64,000 nucleotides of DNA from contig NZ_SBLB01000002.1 of NCBI RefSeq assembly GCF_004138325.1, positions 124,001 through 188,000 of the forward strand, given 5' to 3'. Shown here in pieces: positions 1 to 11,865 of this stretch. The stretch is from Spirosoma sordidisoli. Lineage in GTDB: Bacteria > Bacteroidota > Bacteroidia > Cytophagales > Spirosomataceae. Under the pieces are notes generated by a model. The model saw only the letters and a list, made by a program, of their open reading frames with translations, ran no database searches and was not told the DNA's origin. Positions within the stretch are counted from its first letter, which is position 1, and each line of letters begins with the position of its first letter. Made by a program: the position numbers and the translations under genes.

Positions 1-249
1 GGAAAATCCTCGTCCGGGCTGATGACTCAGCTTGTCTTTGCTGGAGAGCAGAATCCGCGTGATTAGAAAACCGCTCAGCACGAAGAAGATTGTGACGCCC
101 AGCGCACCCAGCGGTAGCTCAACCCGGCCTGCCATCCAGTGATCGAACAGAACCAGCGCCACGGCGATAAACCGGACTCCATCCAGCTGGAGCAGATGAG
201 TCAGAGTCGGGCGGGTAGCGGATGGGGTCAGGGTTTGATTGGACTGCAT
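1..249 (-). CDS. Acyltransferase family 3 protein, N-terminal part only
   Basis: Reading the minus strand from an ATG at 249 gives 83 residues that run off the left edge of the window. The text LLQLDGVRFIAVALVLFDHW, followed by a hydrophobic stretch ending FFVLSGFLITRILL, is the typical start of membrane O-acyltransferases (acyltransferase_3, OafA/YrhL type): an N-terminal LDGxRxxA motif, a conserved HW and the FFVLSGFL motif. These proteins acylate surface sugars or lipids in the inner membrane. The next gene on the same strand (266-2059) starts upstream of it with a 16-base gap, so the two may be cotranscribed. The substrate cannot be told from this fragment. Confidence 0.8.
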   Translation of the reverse strand, partial: MQSNQTLTPSATRPTLTHLLQLDGVRFIAVALVLFDHWMAGRVELPLGALGVTIFFVLSGFLITRILLSSKDKLSHQPGRGFS

Positions 250-265
250 ACAGTGATGATTGAAT

Positions 266-2059
266 CTACCAGTTTTTTTCGGTTGTATCGGCGGGTTGTC
301 CCGCCGACGTAACGGTCTGGCCAGTGTTGATGAGATAAGGTGTTGCCGGGCCGTCCGGAACGACCAGCACGCTTAGCTGATACGTGCCGGCAGCCAGTTC
401 GGCCATCAACACGTCGGCCCGGAAGCCGGTGGTAAACTGCCGGTCCGGCAGCAGACGGGCCCCGCCTGCCGACCGTTTGTTCTGCCAGACAGGAAACAGA
501 TACCGCCGTTGACCGGACCGGGCCAGCACATAAGCACCCGCATCGCGCAGGCCCTGGGGGGGCAGCTCTGTTTCCTGGATCGTGAACCCGGCCGGACTGG
601 GTTGAACCGTCATCTTCAGATTACCCGGCCGACCGGCGCTGAACAGAACAGGCAGGGCGGTGTCGTAAAAAGCAGGAGCGGGGTCGGTATAGCGGGCCGT
701 TACGGCATCGAGTTGAGCAACGGGCCGACGGGTCGTATAGTGCCAGTTGAACTGGTTGGTCGTGAGCCAGTGCCGCCACCAGATCGTTTCGTCGAGGAAC
801 GAAAAATACGACAGCCAGGCCAGGGCCAGACCGCCAGCTCCGCCAACCAGACCGGCCCACTGACCCAGCCGACCGGGCAGGGTGGCCACGACATAGCTGT
901 ACAGTAGGGCCAGCAGGGTAAGCGAGTAAATCTTGTAGCGGCTGGTGATGAGCAGATCGGCACCGAAGCCAGTCCGGGCGTAGGCCACTATAGCCGCCGT
1001 GCCCAGCAGAAAGGCCGCGCTGCCCCAGAAAAACAACGCAATGGCCGGCATCGTGGCCAGGCCGCCCGCCCGATTGGGGTGTCTGACCTGCTGCCATACG
1101 CGGCTAAGGCTGCGCTGGTTCATAACCAGGCCCATGCCTACTATACCCAGGGTCAGTACGACCGTAAGCCCGCCCAGAGCCGTGCTGTTGGTTAGCGGCC
1201 GGCCCATAGGCAAAGCCTCCCCGGCAGCACCGATTACGGCAAACCAGCCCTTCAGCAGATCGGTAACGCCCGGTCGGATGGCATGCGCCCCGCCTGGTTT
1301 CTCGAAGCCAACGAAGTACAGGCCTATGACCAGCAGTGCACACAGGGTCCAGCCCAGCAAGGGGCGATAGGATGTCCGGCTGGCACCCGCCCGCACTTCG
1401 GCGCTGCGGAGCAGGAGTAGCGCAAACCCAATAGGCCAGACGAGCAGGCCATTGCCGCTCGTAAGCGTCGCCAGTACGGCGGCTCCAACAGCCAGCCCCC
1501 ACCGGTCTGTGTAGGCCAGCCAGTAGAAAGCGGCCAGCACCCACAGAACAACCGAGAAATTCTGGAGAGCGGCCATGCCCCAGTACATATTTTCCCACTG
1601 CGACAGGTTGAAGAGCACCAGTGCCACCGGAACGGCGTAGAGGCCGGTATTCCGGCTGGCGGCTCCGGCGCTTCGACCCAGAACGGCGTAAAAGACGGCC
1701 AGCAAGCCAACCAGACTCAGGTTGCCAATGGCCATCAGGTGCACGTAGTTGAGCTTGCCGGTCAGCCAGTAGTCGAGCAGAGTAATCAGTCGGTCATAAA
1801 CAATCCGGTGTTCGTTATGCTGCCTGAAGAGCTGATAAAGCTTACCGGAGAGGGTCGTTTCCTGATCGGTATTGAACAGAAAAGCCCGCAGCGCGTGGTC
1901 GTCCCACTTGGGTATGTTGATGGCATACTGCTGCCACACCCAGCCAAAAACCAGCAGCGGCACGGCCAGTAGTACCCAGCCCAGCGCGGCCTGTCCTCCG
2001 GTCGCGGTTCGTATTGAGCGCGACGGGGGAGCGTAGGTAGGTTGCGAGCGGGAAATCAT
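266..2059 (-). CDS. Polytopic membrane protein, possible GT-C type glycosyltransferase
   Basis: A 597-residue protein with many hydrophobic helices from about residue 25 (GWVLLAVPLLVFGWVW) to about 425, then a soluble C-terminal part of about 150 residues. After the first helix comes a loop with IPKWDDHALR; an acidic pair at this place is usual in GT-C membrane glycosyltransferases that use lipid-linked sugars, and the next gene on the same strand is clearly of that kind. No further catalytic motif is recognised, so the function is an inference from topology and neighbourhood. The soluble tail reads as a beta-rich domain. It lies 74 bases downstream of the GT39-like gene and probably belongs to the same transcription unit. 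Confidence 0.55.
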   Translation of the reverse strand: MISRSQPTYAPPSRSIRTATGGQAALGWVLLAVPLLVFGWVWQQYAINIPKWDDHALRAFLFNTDQETTLSGKLYQLFRQHNEHRIVYDRLITLLDYWLTGKLNYVHLMAIGNLSLVGLLAVFYAVLGRSAGAASRNTGLYAVPVALVLFNLSQWENMYWGMAALQNFSVVLWVLAAFYWLAYTDRWGLAVGAAVLATLTSGNGLLVWPIGFALLLLRSAEVRAGASRTSYRPLLGWTLCALLVIGLYFVGFEKPGGAHAIRPGVTDLLKGWFAVIGAAGEALPMGRPLTNSTALGGLTVVLTLGIVGMGLVMNQRSLSRVWQQVRHPNRAGGLATMPAIALFFWGSAAFLLGTAAIVAYARTGFGADLLITSRYKIYSLTLLALLYSYVVATLPGRLGQWAGLVGGAGGLALAWLSYFSFLDETIWWRHWLTTNQFNWHYTTRRPVAQLDAVTARYTDPAPAFYDTALPVLFSAGRPGNLKMTVQPSPAGFTIQETELPPQGLRDAGAYVLARSGQRRYLFPVWQNKRSAGGARLLPDRQFTTGFRADVLMAELAAGTYQLSVLVVPDGPATPYLINTGQTVTSAGQPADTTEKNW

Positions 2060-2133
2060 GCCGTATTGATTTTGGTGGACTGGCCGTCAGCGTCGGCCCG
2101 GTACTGTTTGTGCGGTCGGTTCGAAGCCAGACG

Positions 2134-3957
2134 CTAGTAGCGATACTTGGTGCCTTCGAAATCGTAGATCGTAATGCGCTGGCCGGTTTTTCCTTTGATC
2201 AGGATGATCCGGTCGGTCTGGGTCGTATCCATCCGCTGATAGTATGTAGCGTCTTTGGGCAGATACAGGTTTGTATACTGGGCGTCGATGATCGAGTGCG
2301 TCGTATACGTCTTTTCGATTTCGTCGCGGGGGTTCGTACGCGCCGAGGGGTATAGTACCGTATCGCCGGGCGCATACTGGCTGATGATTCGCTGGGCGGC
2401 CGTGTTGTACGGGTTTTCGATCCGGTAACGACCGTAGTAGGTGTATTTAGGCGCCTGATCTTCGTAGATCCGGTACAGCAGATCGCCGATGAAATAAGCC
2501 TGTACGAGCAGGATCGCCCCGAGCGTCAGCCGCAGGTAGGCAGGCTGCCGGAACAGCTGCTGGATAATAAGACCTACCAGCGTCAGCGCGTAGGGGAACG
2601 AAAAGCCCGAATAGCGCTGGGTGATGCCGTAGGTATGGCCATTTCGAACCGCAAAGGCGATCAGAACCAGCGTCGGAATGGTGCTGCAGAGAACCATCAG
2701 GTACAGAAAACGTCGTTCGGACCGGTCGTTATGGGCCACAAAAGCCTGGTAAAGCAGGTAGTAGAGCAGGGGTAGGGCAGCCGCCACCACCAGCCGGGCC
2801 GACTGGATCGTATACAGAGCCATGCCGGCAACCAGCAGTATCGGCACCGCGACTTTAACCCAGGCTGGTGGCTGATTTTTCTGACCGAACCGAACTACCA
2901 CCAGCAGGGCAATCAGGCCAAAACCAACAGCGATGACCAGATTACGGAACGCCAGCGTCTCCGCCGAAAGGCCGTTCGAGATCATGAACAGATCAGCCCA
3001 GACCGGTATCGACTTCTTCACAATATTGGCCAGCGTAGCCGGTAAAATGATCCCGAATCCGTTGTTATACGGGTTCGTCAGGGCCAGTCCGCCGTACAGT
3101 TTGGCCTGGTACGCCAGCGTAAAGAGGGTGTACTTACCTCCCCCATATACGAACCAGGGTAAAATCAGGCCAACCGCCCCGCCCACCGTACTCAGCCCAA
3201 AGCCGATGTAGGTCTTCAGATCCCGGTTGAAGAGCAGCAGATAGATGCCGTGGCACAGAAAAACGGTAAAAGCCAGATAATGGCCCAGCGTCGCCAGTGC
3301 AAACGACAGGCCATAGCCGACATACAGGCCGATGGGCTGCCTGCCCTCCGCTCGTTTGTCAAGAATACGCAAAAACAGCCAGGTGCCCAGCAGACACAGA
3401 AAAATGGTCATGCAGTAGTTGCGGGCCATGTGGCTGTAGGCGATGAAAAAAGGCTCTACAGCCGCCAGCGCAGCTACAATCAGGGCCAGTGGCTGGGATT
3501 TCAGGTAGCGCCTGACCAGGAGAAACAGCAGACCGACGATCAGGGTACTGAAAATGATAGACGGCATCCGGATCGACAGATCGCTCAGGCCAAACACTTC
3601 GATCCAGGCCCAGAGCAGCGCGTAGTGAGAGGCACTGTTACCAATATCGGTCTGAATGATAGCCCGGATGTAATCGTTGAGTTGTTTGGGTTTCCAGAAC
3701 TCCTGGGGGGTAAAATACACTTTACCGGGCGTATGGAACACATCGCGCTGGTTGGCGCCTTCCAGCGAAACGCCCTGGGTGTTGACCAGCGTAAACTTCT
3801 CGTCGAGGTAAAGACCGTGTACACTGGACTTGTACAGCCGAAGGCCCAGCGCCAGGAGCAGAATCAGATAAATGGTCCATTGTGACCGACTCAGCGAAGC
3901 AAGTAAACCCGAACGGGATTCGTTCATTGTGCGGTTAGTAGCGGGTGATTGCAGCAT
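2134..3957 (-). CDS. Glycosyltransferase family 39-like membrane protein (GT-C)
   Basis: A 607-residue polytopic membrane protein. After the first helix (YLILLLALGLRLYKSSVHGL) it carries YLDEKFTL, matching the acidic first-loop motif of ArnT/PMT-type GT-C enzymes, and a long periplasmic loop with the HYALLWAWIEVFGLSDLSIR segment (small-residue/RxPS motif follows) seen in PMT_2 proteins. About ten further helices precede a C-terminal soluble domain that ends near YDFEGTKYRY. Such enzymes move a sugar from a polyprenyl carrier to a lipid or protein at the outer face of the inner membrane. The ATG at 3957 is used; an in-frame ATG ten codons later (3927) is an equally possible start. Acceptor unknown. 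Confidence 0.75.
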   Translation of the reverse strand: MLQSPATNRTMNESRSGLLASLSRSQWTIYLILLLALGLRLYKSSVHGLYLDEKFTLVNTQGVSLEGANQRDVFHTPGKVYFTPQEFWKPKQLNDYIRAIIQTDIGNSASHYALLWAWIEVFGLSDLSIRMPSIIFSTLIVGLLFLLVRRYLKSQPLALIVAALAAVEPFFIAYSHMARNYCMTIFLCLLGTWLFLRILDKRAEGRQPIGLYVGYGLSFALATLGHYLAFTVFLCHGIYLLLFNRDLKTYIGFGLSTVGGAVGLILPWFVYGGGKYTLFTLAYQAKLYGGLALTNPYNNGFGIILPATLANIVKKSIPVWADLFMISNGLSAETLAFRNLVIAVGFGLIALLVVVRFGQKNQPPAWVKVAVPILLVAGMALYTIQSARLVVAAALPLLYYLLYQAFVAHNDRSERRFLYLMVLCSTIPTLVLIAFAVRNGHTYGITQRYSGFSFPYALTLVGLIIQQLFRQPAYLRLTLGAILLVQAYFIGDLLYRIYEDQAPKYTYYGRYRIENPYNTAAQRIISQYAPGDTVLYPSARTNPRDEIEKTYTTHSIIDAQYTNLYLPKDATYYQRMDTTQTDRIILIKGKTGQRITIYDFEGTKYRY

Positions 3958-3990
3958 ATTAGCGCAAAAGTAAGTCCGTACCTATCGCTT

Positions 3991-6048
3991 TTACAATTTA
4001 AGGATGGTGAATTCTACCCGCCGGTTCTGTTTCCGCTTTTCTTCGGTCTCGTTACTGGCAATCGGTTTACTGGGTCCCCAGGCTTTGGTCTGAATTCGGC
4101 TTTCGACAATACCCTTGCCCGTCAGGTACTCTTTCACCACCCGAACGCGGTCCTGCGACAGCTTCATATTGGGCTCCCAGTCGCCCTGGTTATCTGTATG
4201 CCCTTCAACGAGCAGCTCCATAGCGGGGTATTTTTCCAGCATGGCTACCACCCGGTCCAGCTCCACGCTGGCACCCGGCAGGAGCGCAAACTCACTCTGC
4301 TGAAACAACACATCGCGCATGATAATTTTCTGGCCCGGCTCTATCTTGACCAGGTACAGGTTGCGCCGAATGTCACGGAATCGTTTGTCTTTGCTCAGGT
4401 CCAGGGTTTCGGTCGTGGGGAAATAGCCTTCACGGCTGGCGGTCAGGTTGTAGGTTTTCTGGGTGGGCAGAATGAGCTTATACTCACCAGTCTCCGGGTT
4501 GTAGTCTACCTTGCTGACGGCTTTGTTTTCGTTGAAAATACCCGAGATGACTTCCGACGCAACGGGCTTTTTGCTTTGGGCGTCGAGCACCTGCCCCGAT
4601 ACGATGGCCACGGGGTCGGGTTTGATGGCCGGGTACAGCTTGAGCCGGAAAATATCGTCTTCGCCCATCGAGCCCGCCCGCGAACTCAGGTACGCAAAAT
4701 CACCCGAGGCCGGAATGGTGAAATAACCGTCCCATTCGGGTGTGTTAATGGCTGGTCCCAGGTTTTCGGGTTCACTCCAGTTGCCCCATGAGTCATCGAG
4801 CCGGCGCGATACGAAGATGTCGCCATTGCCGAAACCAGGATGTCCCATAGACGTGAAATAGAGCGTACGCCCATCGGCGGCCAGAAAAGGCGAGCTCTCC
4901 GCATCGGCGGTGTTCACGACGCCACCCAGCGAGACGGGCTCTGCCCAGGTCTTGTCCGGTAGTTGCAGCGACACGTACAGGTCCCGGTTGCCGCGGGTAT
5001 CTTTCCGCTGTACGGCCAGAATGATGGCCTGCCCGTCGGGCGAGACGCAGAATTCCAGTTGGTTCTCTTCGTGCAGGTTGTAGTTGTTGGCGATCTTACA
5101 CTCAACCGGTTGCGACCAGCCTGCCTTGGTCCGGATCGACCTGGAGATGCCGAACGACATAGAACCGTTGGGCTGATATACGTTAATGAGGTAGGCTGTT
5201 CGGCCGTCGGGAGCCATGCCGCTGATGGCATTGTCGCCCGCGTTGTTGATGGGAGAACCTATGTTAATGGCCTCGTTCCAGCTGGCGGGATTACCGCTAC
5301 TGGCCGACGCGAGTGTTGCGTACCAGACGTCCTGATGCTCTGCTCCGCCGATGTTGGCTTTGTTCAGCCCCCGCGTAAAATACAGAGTGCGTCCATCGGG
5401 CGAGATCACGGGGGCTACTTCCTGCCCCGGCGAATTGACGGTTTTGCCGAGGTTTTCTTTCTGAATTTCCTTGGGCGTATTCGCCGATACGTTGATGCCA
5501 ACGCTAACGGGGCTGGGATCTTCCGAAATGCCGATGGCATCGATCTGGTTCATGCCTTTCAGAGCCGCCCCGTTGATGACTACTTTGATCTGATGACAGA
5601 CGTAGGTGGGGTTGGTCGGAAAAATACGCAGCAGCGGGTCCTGACGCGGCTGGTTTCCTGCATTCTGGTACACCACATGTTCCTGTTTATTTTCATCCAG
5701 CACGATAACGCGAACCACGGCGCCCGGATTAATATTCTCGGCGACGACGATCTGGCGGGCGCGGATGGGTTTGTCGAACCCGACCTGCACCCACTCGTCG
5801 GTGGTTCCATCCGGATAGAACGGAGCCCAGGCGCAGGGGGTAGTTCCAAGCTGCAGCGGTTTGTTGGGACGCCCCAGCGCCTGCGATGCCTTAAACTGGT
5901 CGCCAGTCGTTTCGCCTTTCTTTTCTGACGAAACACCTACCACGCGGCTGGCCCATTGTAGCGTGCCCCGGTTGGCGGTTTGTGCCGAACCCGACAGGGT
6001 AAGGCTCAGCAAGCCACCAATCAGGGTCAGAAGACGCTGCGTACACAT
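3991..6048 (-). CDS. PD40 beta-propeller / OmpA-domain envelope protein
   Basis: A 685-residue exported protein. Residues 1-23 are a signal peptide (LLTLIGGLLSLTLSGSAQTA). A region of roughly residues 50-170 looks like a carbohydrate-binding or discoidin-like domain (DEWVQVGFDKPIRARQIVV). Residues about 205-450 hold WD40-like PD40 repeats (SPDGRTLYFTRG, APDGRTAYLIN, AADGRTLYFTS). A carboxypeptidase-regulatory-like domain follows (about 475-560). The C-terminal 110 residues are an OmpA peptidoglycan-binding domain with LLVEGHTDNQGD and SQDRVRVVKEYL. This domain order is common in Bacteroidota outer-membrane proteins and in some gliding/type 9 secretion loci; here no such neighbours are present. 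Likely anchored to the wall by OmpA. Confidence 0.85.
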   Translation of the reverse strand: MCTQRLLTLIGGLLSLTLSGSAQTANRGTLQWASRVVGVSSEKKGETTGDQFKASQALGRPNKPLQLGTTPCAWAPFYPDGTTDEWVQVGFDKPIRARQIVVAENINPGAVVRVIVLDENKQEHVVYQNAGNQPRQDPLLRIFPTNPTYVCHQIKVVINGAALKGMNQIDAIGISEDPSPVSVGINVSANTPKEIQKENLGKTVNSPGQEVAPVISPDGRTLYFTRGLNKANIGGAEHQDVWYATLASASSGNPASWNEAINIGSPINNAGDNAISGMAPDGRTAYLINVYQPNGSMSFGISRSIRTKAGWSQPVECKIANNYNLHEENQLEFCVSPDGQAIILAVQRKDTRGNRDLYVSLQLPDKTWAEPVSLGGVVNTADAESSPFLAADGRTLYFTSMGHPGFGNGDIFVSRRLDDSWGNWSEPENLGPAINTPEWDGYFTIPASGDFAYLSSRAGSMGEDDIFRLKLYPAIKPDPVAIVSGQVLDAQSKKPVASEVISGIFNENKAVSKVDYNPETGEYKLILPTQKTYNLTASREGYFPTTETLDLSKDKRFRDIRRNLYLVKIEPGQKIIMRDVLFQQSEFALLPGASVELDRVVAMLEKYPAMELLVEGHTDNQGDWEPNMKLSQDRVRVVKEYLTGKGIVESRIQTKAWGPSKPIASNETEEKRKQNRRVEFTILKL

Positions 6049-6165
6049 GAGATGTCTATATTGAATAAAAACAGCTGATCGGCAACCCCCGAACCGCCAT
6101 TGGCAGGGCTGGTTTCAGGGTGTCGTTCCGTACCACACGTCAGCCAATACTCAAAAATAGCAAAC

Positions 6166-7578
6166 TTAATTAGTCATTACCCGATACTCCCAGGGTTTCA
6201 TGGCAACACTCATGGCGGGTTGCAGCGTTACGGGCTGATGCTGAAAGACTTCGGTATAGGTGCCTTCGAATCCTGACCCGTTAAGGCGTACTTCCTGCGG
6301 CTGGTTGCTCAGGTTGAGCAGCACCACCACCCGATCGTTGTCCCGCTGGCGGTAAAAGGCATAGACCTTGTCGTCGTGATCGGTCTGAATTTTTACCACT
6401 TTTCCACCGGCAGGTCCGTTCCAAAGGGCCGTATTCCGGTGTTTGAGCGTGAGTAGCGCCTTGATAAAGTCATTCTTGCTGTAATTGCCCCAGGGTATTG
6501 AGTCTTTCTCAAAAAAAGCCAGCCGCTTGTTCAGGTTTGACTCCATGCCGTTATAGACCAGCGGCATCCCTTCCAGCGTGCTGCTGAGGACGATAAGCGC
6601 ATTGGCCGCGGGACCGAACGACTCGGCCAGCGTTCCATTCCAGCTGTTCTCGTCGTGGTTCTGGGTGAACAGCATCTGGTAATACCAGGCCGGGAACCGC
6701 TTCTGGTTGGCCAGTCGCAGCGAATCGATCTTGTCGGCCGTACGTGCGCCTTTGGCCACCGCCTTCATCATGGTGTGCATGCTCCAGCCGTAGTTCATGT
6801 TGAAGCAGCTCTTGAAGTGATCCGGTTCATCCTCCCATTCGGCCAGCATGAAAACGGGTTTGATCTTATCCAGCTGCGGGCGGAGCTCGGCCCAGAAGTC
6901 GTTCGGTACAAAACCGGCCACATCGCAGCGATACCCGTCGATATCACATTCCTTGATCCAGTACTGCATGGCTTCGATCATACCCCGGCGCATGTCCGGG
7001 TTGTCGTAGTTGAGGTCAACGACATCGGTCCAGTCGGTCGGTTTGTTCGTTTTCGGATCGATAGGCGCAATCATTTTCCCGTTAACCAGCGTGTACCAGT
7101 CTGGGTGCTGCTGCGTCCAGACATGGTCCCAGCCGGTATGGTTCGGTACCCAGTCGAGAATGACCCGCAGGCCAAGCGCGTGGGCCCGGGTGACCAGGGC
7201 CTTGAAGTCGGCCAGGGTTCCATAGGCGGGGTTAACGGCCTTGTAGTCGGCAACGGCGTAGGGGCTACCCAGTGTGCCTTTTTTGTTTTTCTGGCTGATC
7301 GGGTAGATGGGCATGAGCCAGATAATATCGACACCCAGTTCTTTCAGGCGGGGGAGCTGGGCTTCAACGGCTTTAAAATTGCCTTCTGGAGAAAACTGGC
7401 GGGTATTTACTTCATATATGGTAGCGTTCCTGGCCCAGTCGGGAGCCGGCGGAGGAGTCGACTCAGGGGCTGACGCGCTGGTAGAAGTGGTCGTGGTTTC
7501 AGCTTGTTTTTGTTCATTGCGGCAGGCCGTCGCCAGGGTCAACAAACTAAGGGCAACGGCCAGATAGGTTTTCTTCAT
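6166..7578 (-). CDS. Alpha-amylase family (GH13) lipoprotein
   Basis: A 470-residue exported enzyme. The N-terminus is a lipoprotein signal with lipobox-like LATAC, so Cys19 is likely lipidated. The GH13 (beta/alpha)8 signatures are in order: region I DWVPNHTGWD, region II GYRCDVAGF with the nucleophile Asp, region III MLAEWED with the acid Glu, and region IV TQNHDENS with the third Asp. A short C-terminal beta domain follows (VVVLLNLSNQPQEVRL). It should cleave alpha-glucans at the cell surface or in the periplasm. It stands alone rather than in a SusCD locus, and is followed on the same strand by rpe 60 bases upstream of its start. The exact substrate is not decided by the sequence. Confidence 0.88.
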   Translation of the reverse strand: MKKTYLAVALSLLTLATACRNEQKQAETTTTSTSASAPESTPPPAPDWARNATIYEVNTRQFSPEGNFKAVEAQLPRLKELGVDIIWLMPIYPISQKNKKGTLGSPYAVADYKAVNPAYGTLADFKALVTRAHALGLRVILDWVPNHTGWDHVWTQQHPDWYTLVNGKMIAPIDPKTNKPTDWTDVVDLNYDNPDMRRGMIEAMQYWIKECDIDGYRCDVAGFVPNDFWAELRPQLDKIKPVFMLAEWEDEPDHFKSCFNMNYGWSMHTMMKAVAKGARTADKIDSLRLANQKRFPAWYYQMLFTQNHDENSWNGTLAESFGPAANALIVLSSTLEGMPLVYNGMESNLNKRLAFFEKDSIPWGNYSKNDFIKALLTLKHRNTALWNGPAGGKVVKIQTDHDDKVYAFYRQRDNDRVVVLLNLSNQPQEVRLNGSGFEGTYTEVFQHQPVTLQPAMSVAMKPWEYRVMTN

Positions 7579-7639
7579 AAACAGTTCTGTTGTTAGGTCG
7601 CCGTACTGGGCGCTACGTTACGGGGTTGGTTTGTTGCAC

Positions 7640-10506
<2,867 letters not shown>

Positions 10507-10539
10507 ATATTTACTAGATATTTCCCGCTTAATTTCCTG

Positions 10540-10547
10540 TAACTTTG
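10540..10547 (+). promoter_or_regulatory. Bacteroidota -7 promoter element for dapA
   Basis: TAACTTTG fits the Bacteroidota -7 consensus TAnnTTTG and stands 27 bases before the dapA ATG. No good TTG -33 element is seen 19-21 bases upstream, so this is a partial match. Confidence 0.5.
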
Positions 10548-10574
10548 TTGTCAAATTAGTCCGTGCGGCACATC

Positions 10575-11474
10575 ATGACCACTCAATTTCACGGCGTTGG
10601 CGTCGCCATTGTGACGCCCTTCAACGCTGATCATTCCATTGACTTCGACGGCTTCGGCCGCATCATCCGGCATGTCTCCGACGGGGGCGTCCGGTATATC
10701 GTCCTGCAGGGCACTACCGGCGAGTCGCCAACGGTGACGAAGCAGGAGAAAGCCCAGCTGCTTCAGTACCTGAAAGAAAACAACCCCCGCCAGCTGCCCA
10801 TCGTTTTCGGGGTTGGAGGCAACGTAACAGCTGATGTGGTATCAGGCATGAAATCCATCGACTTCGACGGGGTCGATGCTATCCTGTCAGTTTGCCCGTA
10901 CTATAACAAACCCGGCAAACGGGGCGTCATCGAGCACTTTACGCGCGTGGCCGATGCCAGCCCGGTTCCGGTTATTCTCTATAACATTCCGTTCCGGACG
11001 GGTATCAACATGACGGCAGAAACGATCTGCGAACTGGCGCAGCATCCCAACATCATCGGGGTGAAAGAAGCGTCCTGCGTAATTGAGCAGTGTATGGAGA
11101 TCGTGCGCGACAAACCCGATGATTTTCTGCTCATCTCGGGCGACGATGTGCAGGGCGTTCCGATCATCAGCATTGGTGGCGTAGGCGTCATGTCGGTTAT
11201 CGCCAATGCGTTCCCGGCTAAGTTCTCGGCCATGATCGATGCGGCCCTACAGGGCGATTTTGCCATGGCTCAGAAAGAGCTTGGCCATTTCCTGCGTATC
11301 GATCCGCTGCTTTACGAAGAAGGCAATCCCGTTGGGGTGAAGAGTATTCTGGAGATTATGGGGCTGATTTCGGCCGAGGTTCGTCTGCCCCTCATGCGCG
11401 CTTCCGATGAGCTGAGCGAACGCCAGCGGGCCGTGTTGCAACGCGATGGACTGCTGGAACTGGTAACCCAATAA
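10575..11474 (+). CDS. dapA: 4-hydroxy-tetrahydrodipicolinate synthase
   Basis: A 299-residue class I aldolase-fold enzyme that condenses pyruvate with aspartate semialdehyde, the first committed step to diaminopimelate and lysine. Motifs: GTTGESPT near residue 45, YYNKPGKRGV, the catalytic tyrosine in LYNIPFRTG, and the Schiff-base lysine in IGVKEASC. The C-terminal text (GLISAEVRLPLM) is also typical. ATG at 10575 is preferred over an in-frame GTG four codons earlier because MTTQFHGVGVAIVTPF is the usual start. It is a single-gene unit: a -7 element lies upstream and a strong hairpin directly downstream. Confidence 0.95.
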   Translation: MTTQFHGVGVAIVTPFNADHSIDFDGFGRIIRHVSDGGVRYIVLQGTTGESPTVTKQEKAQLLQYLKENNPRQLPIVFGVGGNVTADVVSGMKSIDFDGVDAILSVCPYYNKPGKRGVIEHFTRVADASPVPVILYNIPFRTGINMTAETICELAQHPNIIGVKEASCVIEQCMEIVRDKPDDFLLISGDDVQGVPIISIGGVGVMSVIANAFPAKFSAMIDAALQGDFAMAQKELGHFLRIDPLLYEEGNPVGVKSILEIMGLISAEVRLPLMRASDELSERQRAVLQRDGLLELVTQ

Positions 11475-11492
11475 AACAACCAGACTGACAGG

Positions 11493-11529
11493 CCAGGAGC
11501 GCCAGACCTCGCGGGTCTGGCGCTCCTGG
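11493..11529 (+). terminator. Hairpin terminator after dapA
   Basis: A perfect 16-bp stem (CCAGGAGCGCCAGACC pairing with its complement) with a 5-base loop begins 19 bases after the dapA stop. There is no long T run, so it may act as a strong stem or, being between converging genes, serve both strands. Confidence 0.75.
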
Positions 11530-11576
11530 TGTTTACGGACTACACCAGCACCAGGCTGGCTGACCATAAAGGCGAT

Positions 11577-11771
11577 TTAAACATTGCGCCGGCCGCCCCC
11601 GAAGAGTTTGGATACCAGCCAGATGATTAAAACAATCACGATAACCACGCCTATAATGCCCGTATAGGCACCAGCCTTAAAAATATCGCCAACGAGTTCG
11701 CAGCTGGTCAGCGAGAACGTGAGCAGTAAGGCCACAGCGGCCATGGGGAAGAAACGGAGCAGAGTTTTCAT
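11577..11771 (-). CDS. Small lipoprotein-like single-helix membrane protein
   Basis: A 64-residue protein. Residues 1-22 look like an export signal ending TFSLTSC, which is a plausible lipobox, and residues about 36-56 form one strongly hydrophobic helix (GIIGVVIVIVLIIWLVSKLF) followed by a glycine/arginine-rich tail GGGRRNV. Small proteins of this layout are common in Cytophagales and have no established role; some databases label them with enzyme names that the sequence cannot support. It converges with dapA and is transcribed alone. Confidence 0.7.
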   Translation of the reverse strand: MKTLLRFFPMAAVALLLTFSLTSCELVGDIFKAGAYTGIIGVVIVIVLIIWLVSKLFGGGRRNV

Positions 11772-11865
11772 GAACGTTGACTGTCAGTAGTGTATAGATA
11801 TTAAAGGGCCAGCCGGCCGGTGTTCATCTAACCAGCCCCACCCGCGTTTGTTCGACTACGCCGGA

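Noticed and set aside
4963-5928. A 321-codon plus-strand frame
   Set aside because: Antisense shadow of the PD40/OmpA gene, which has clear domains in the other direction.
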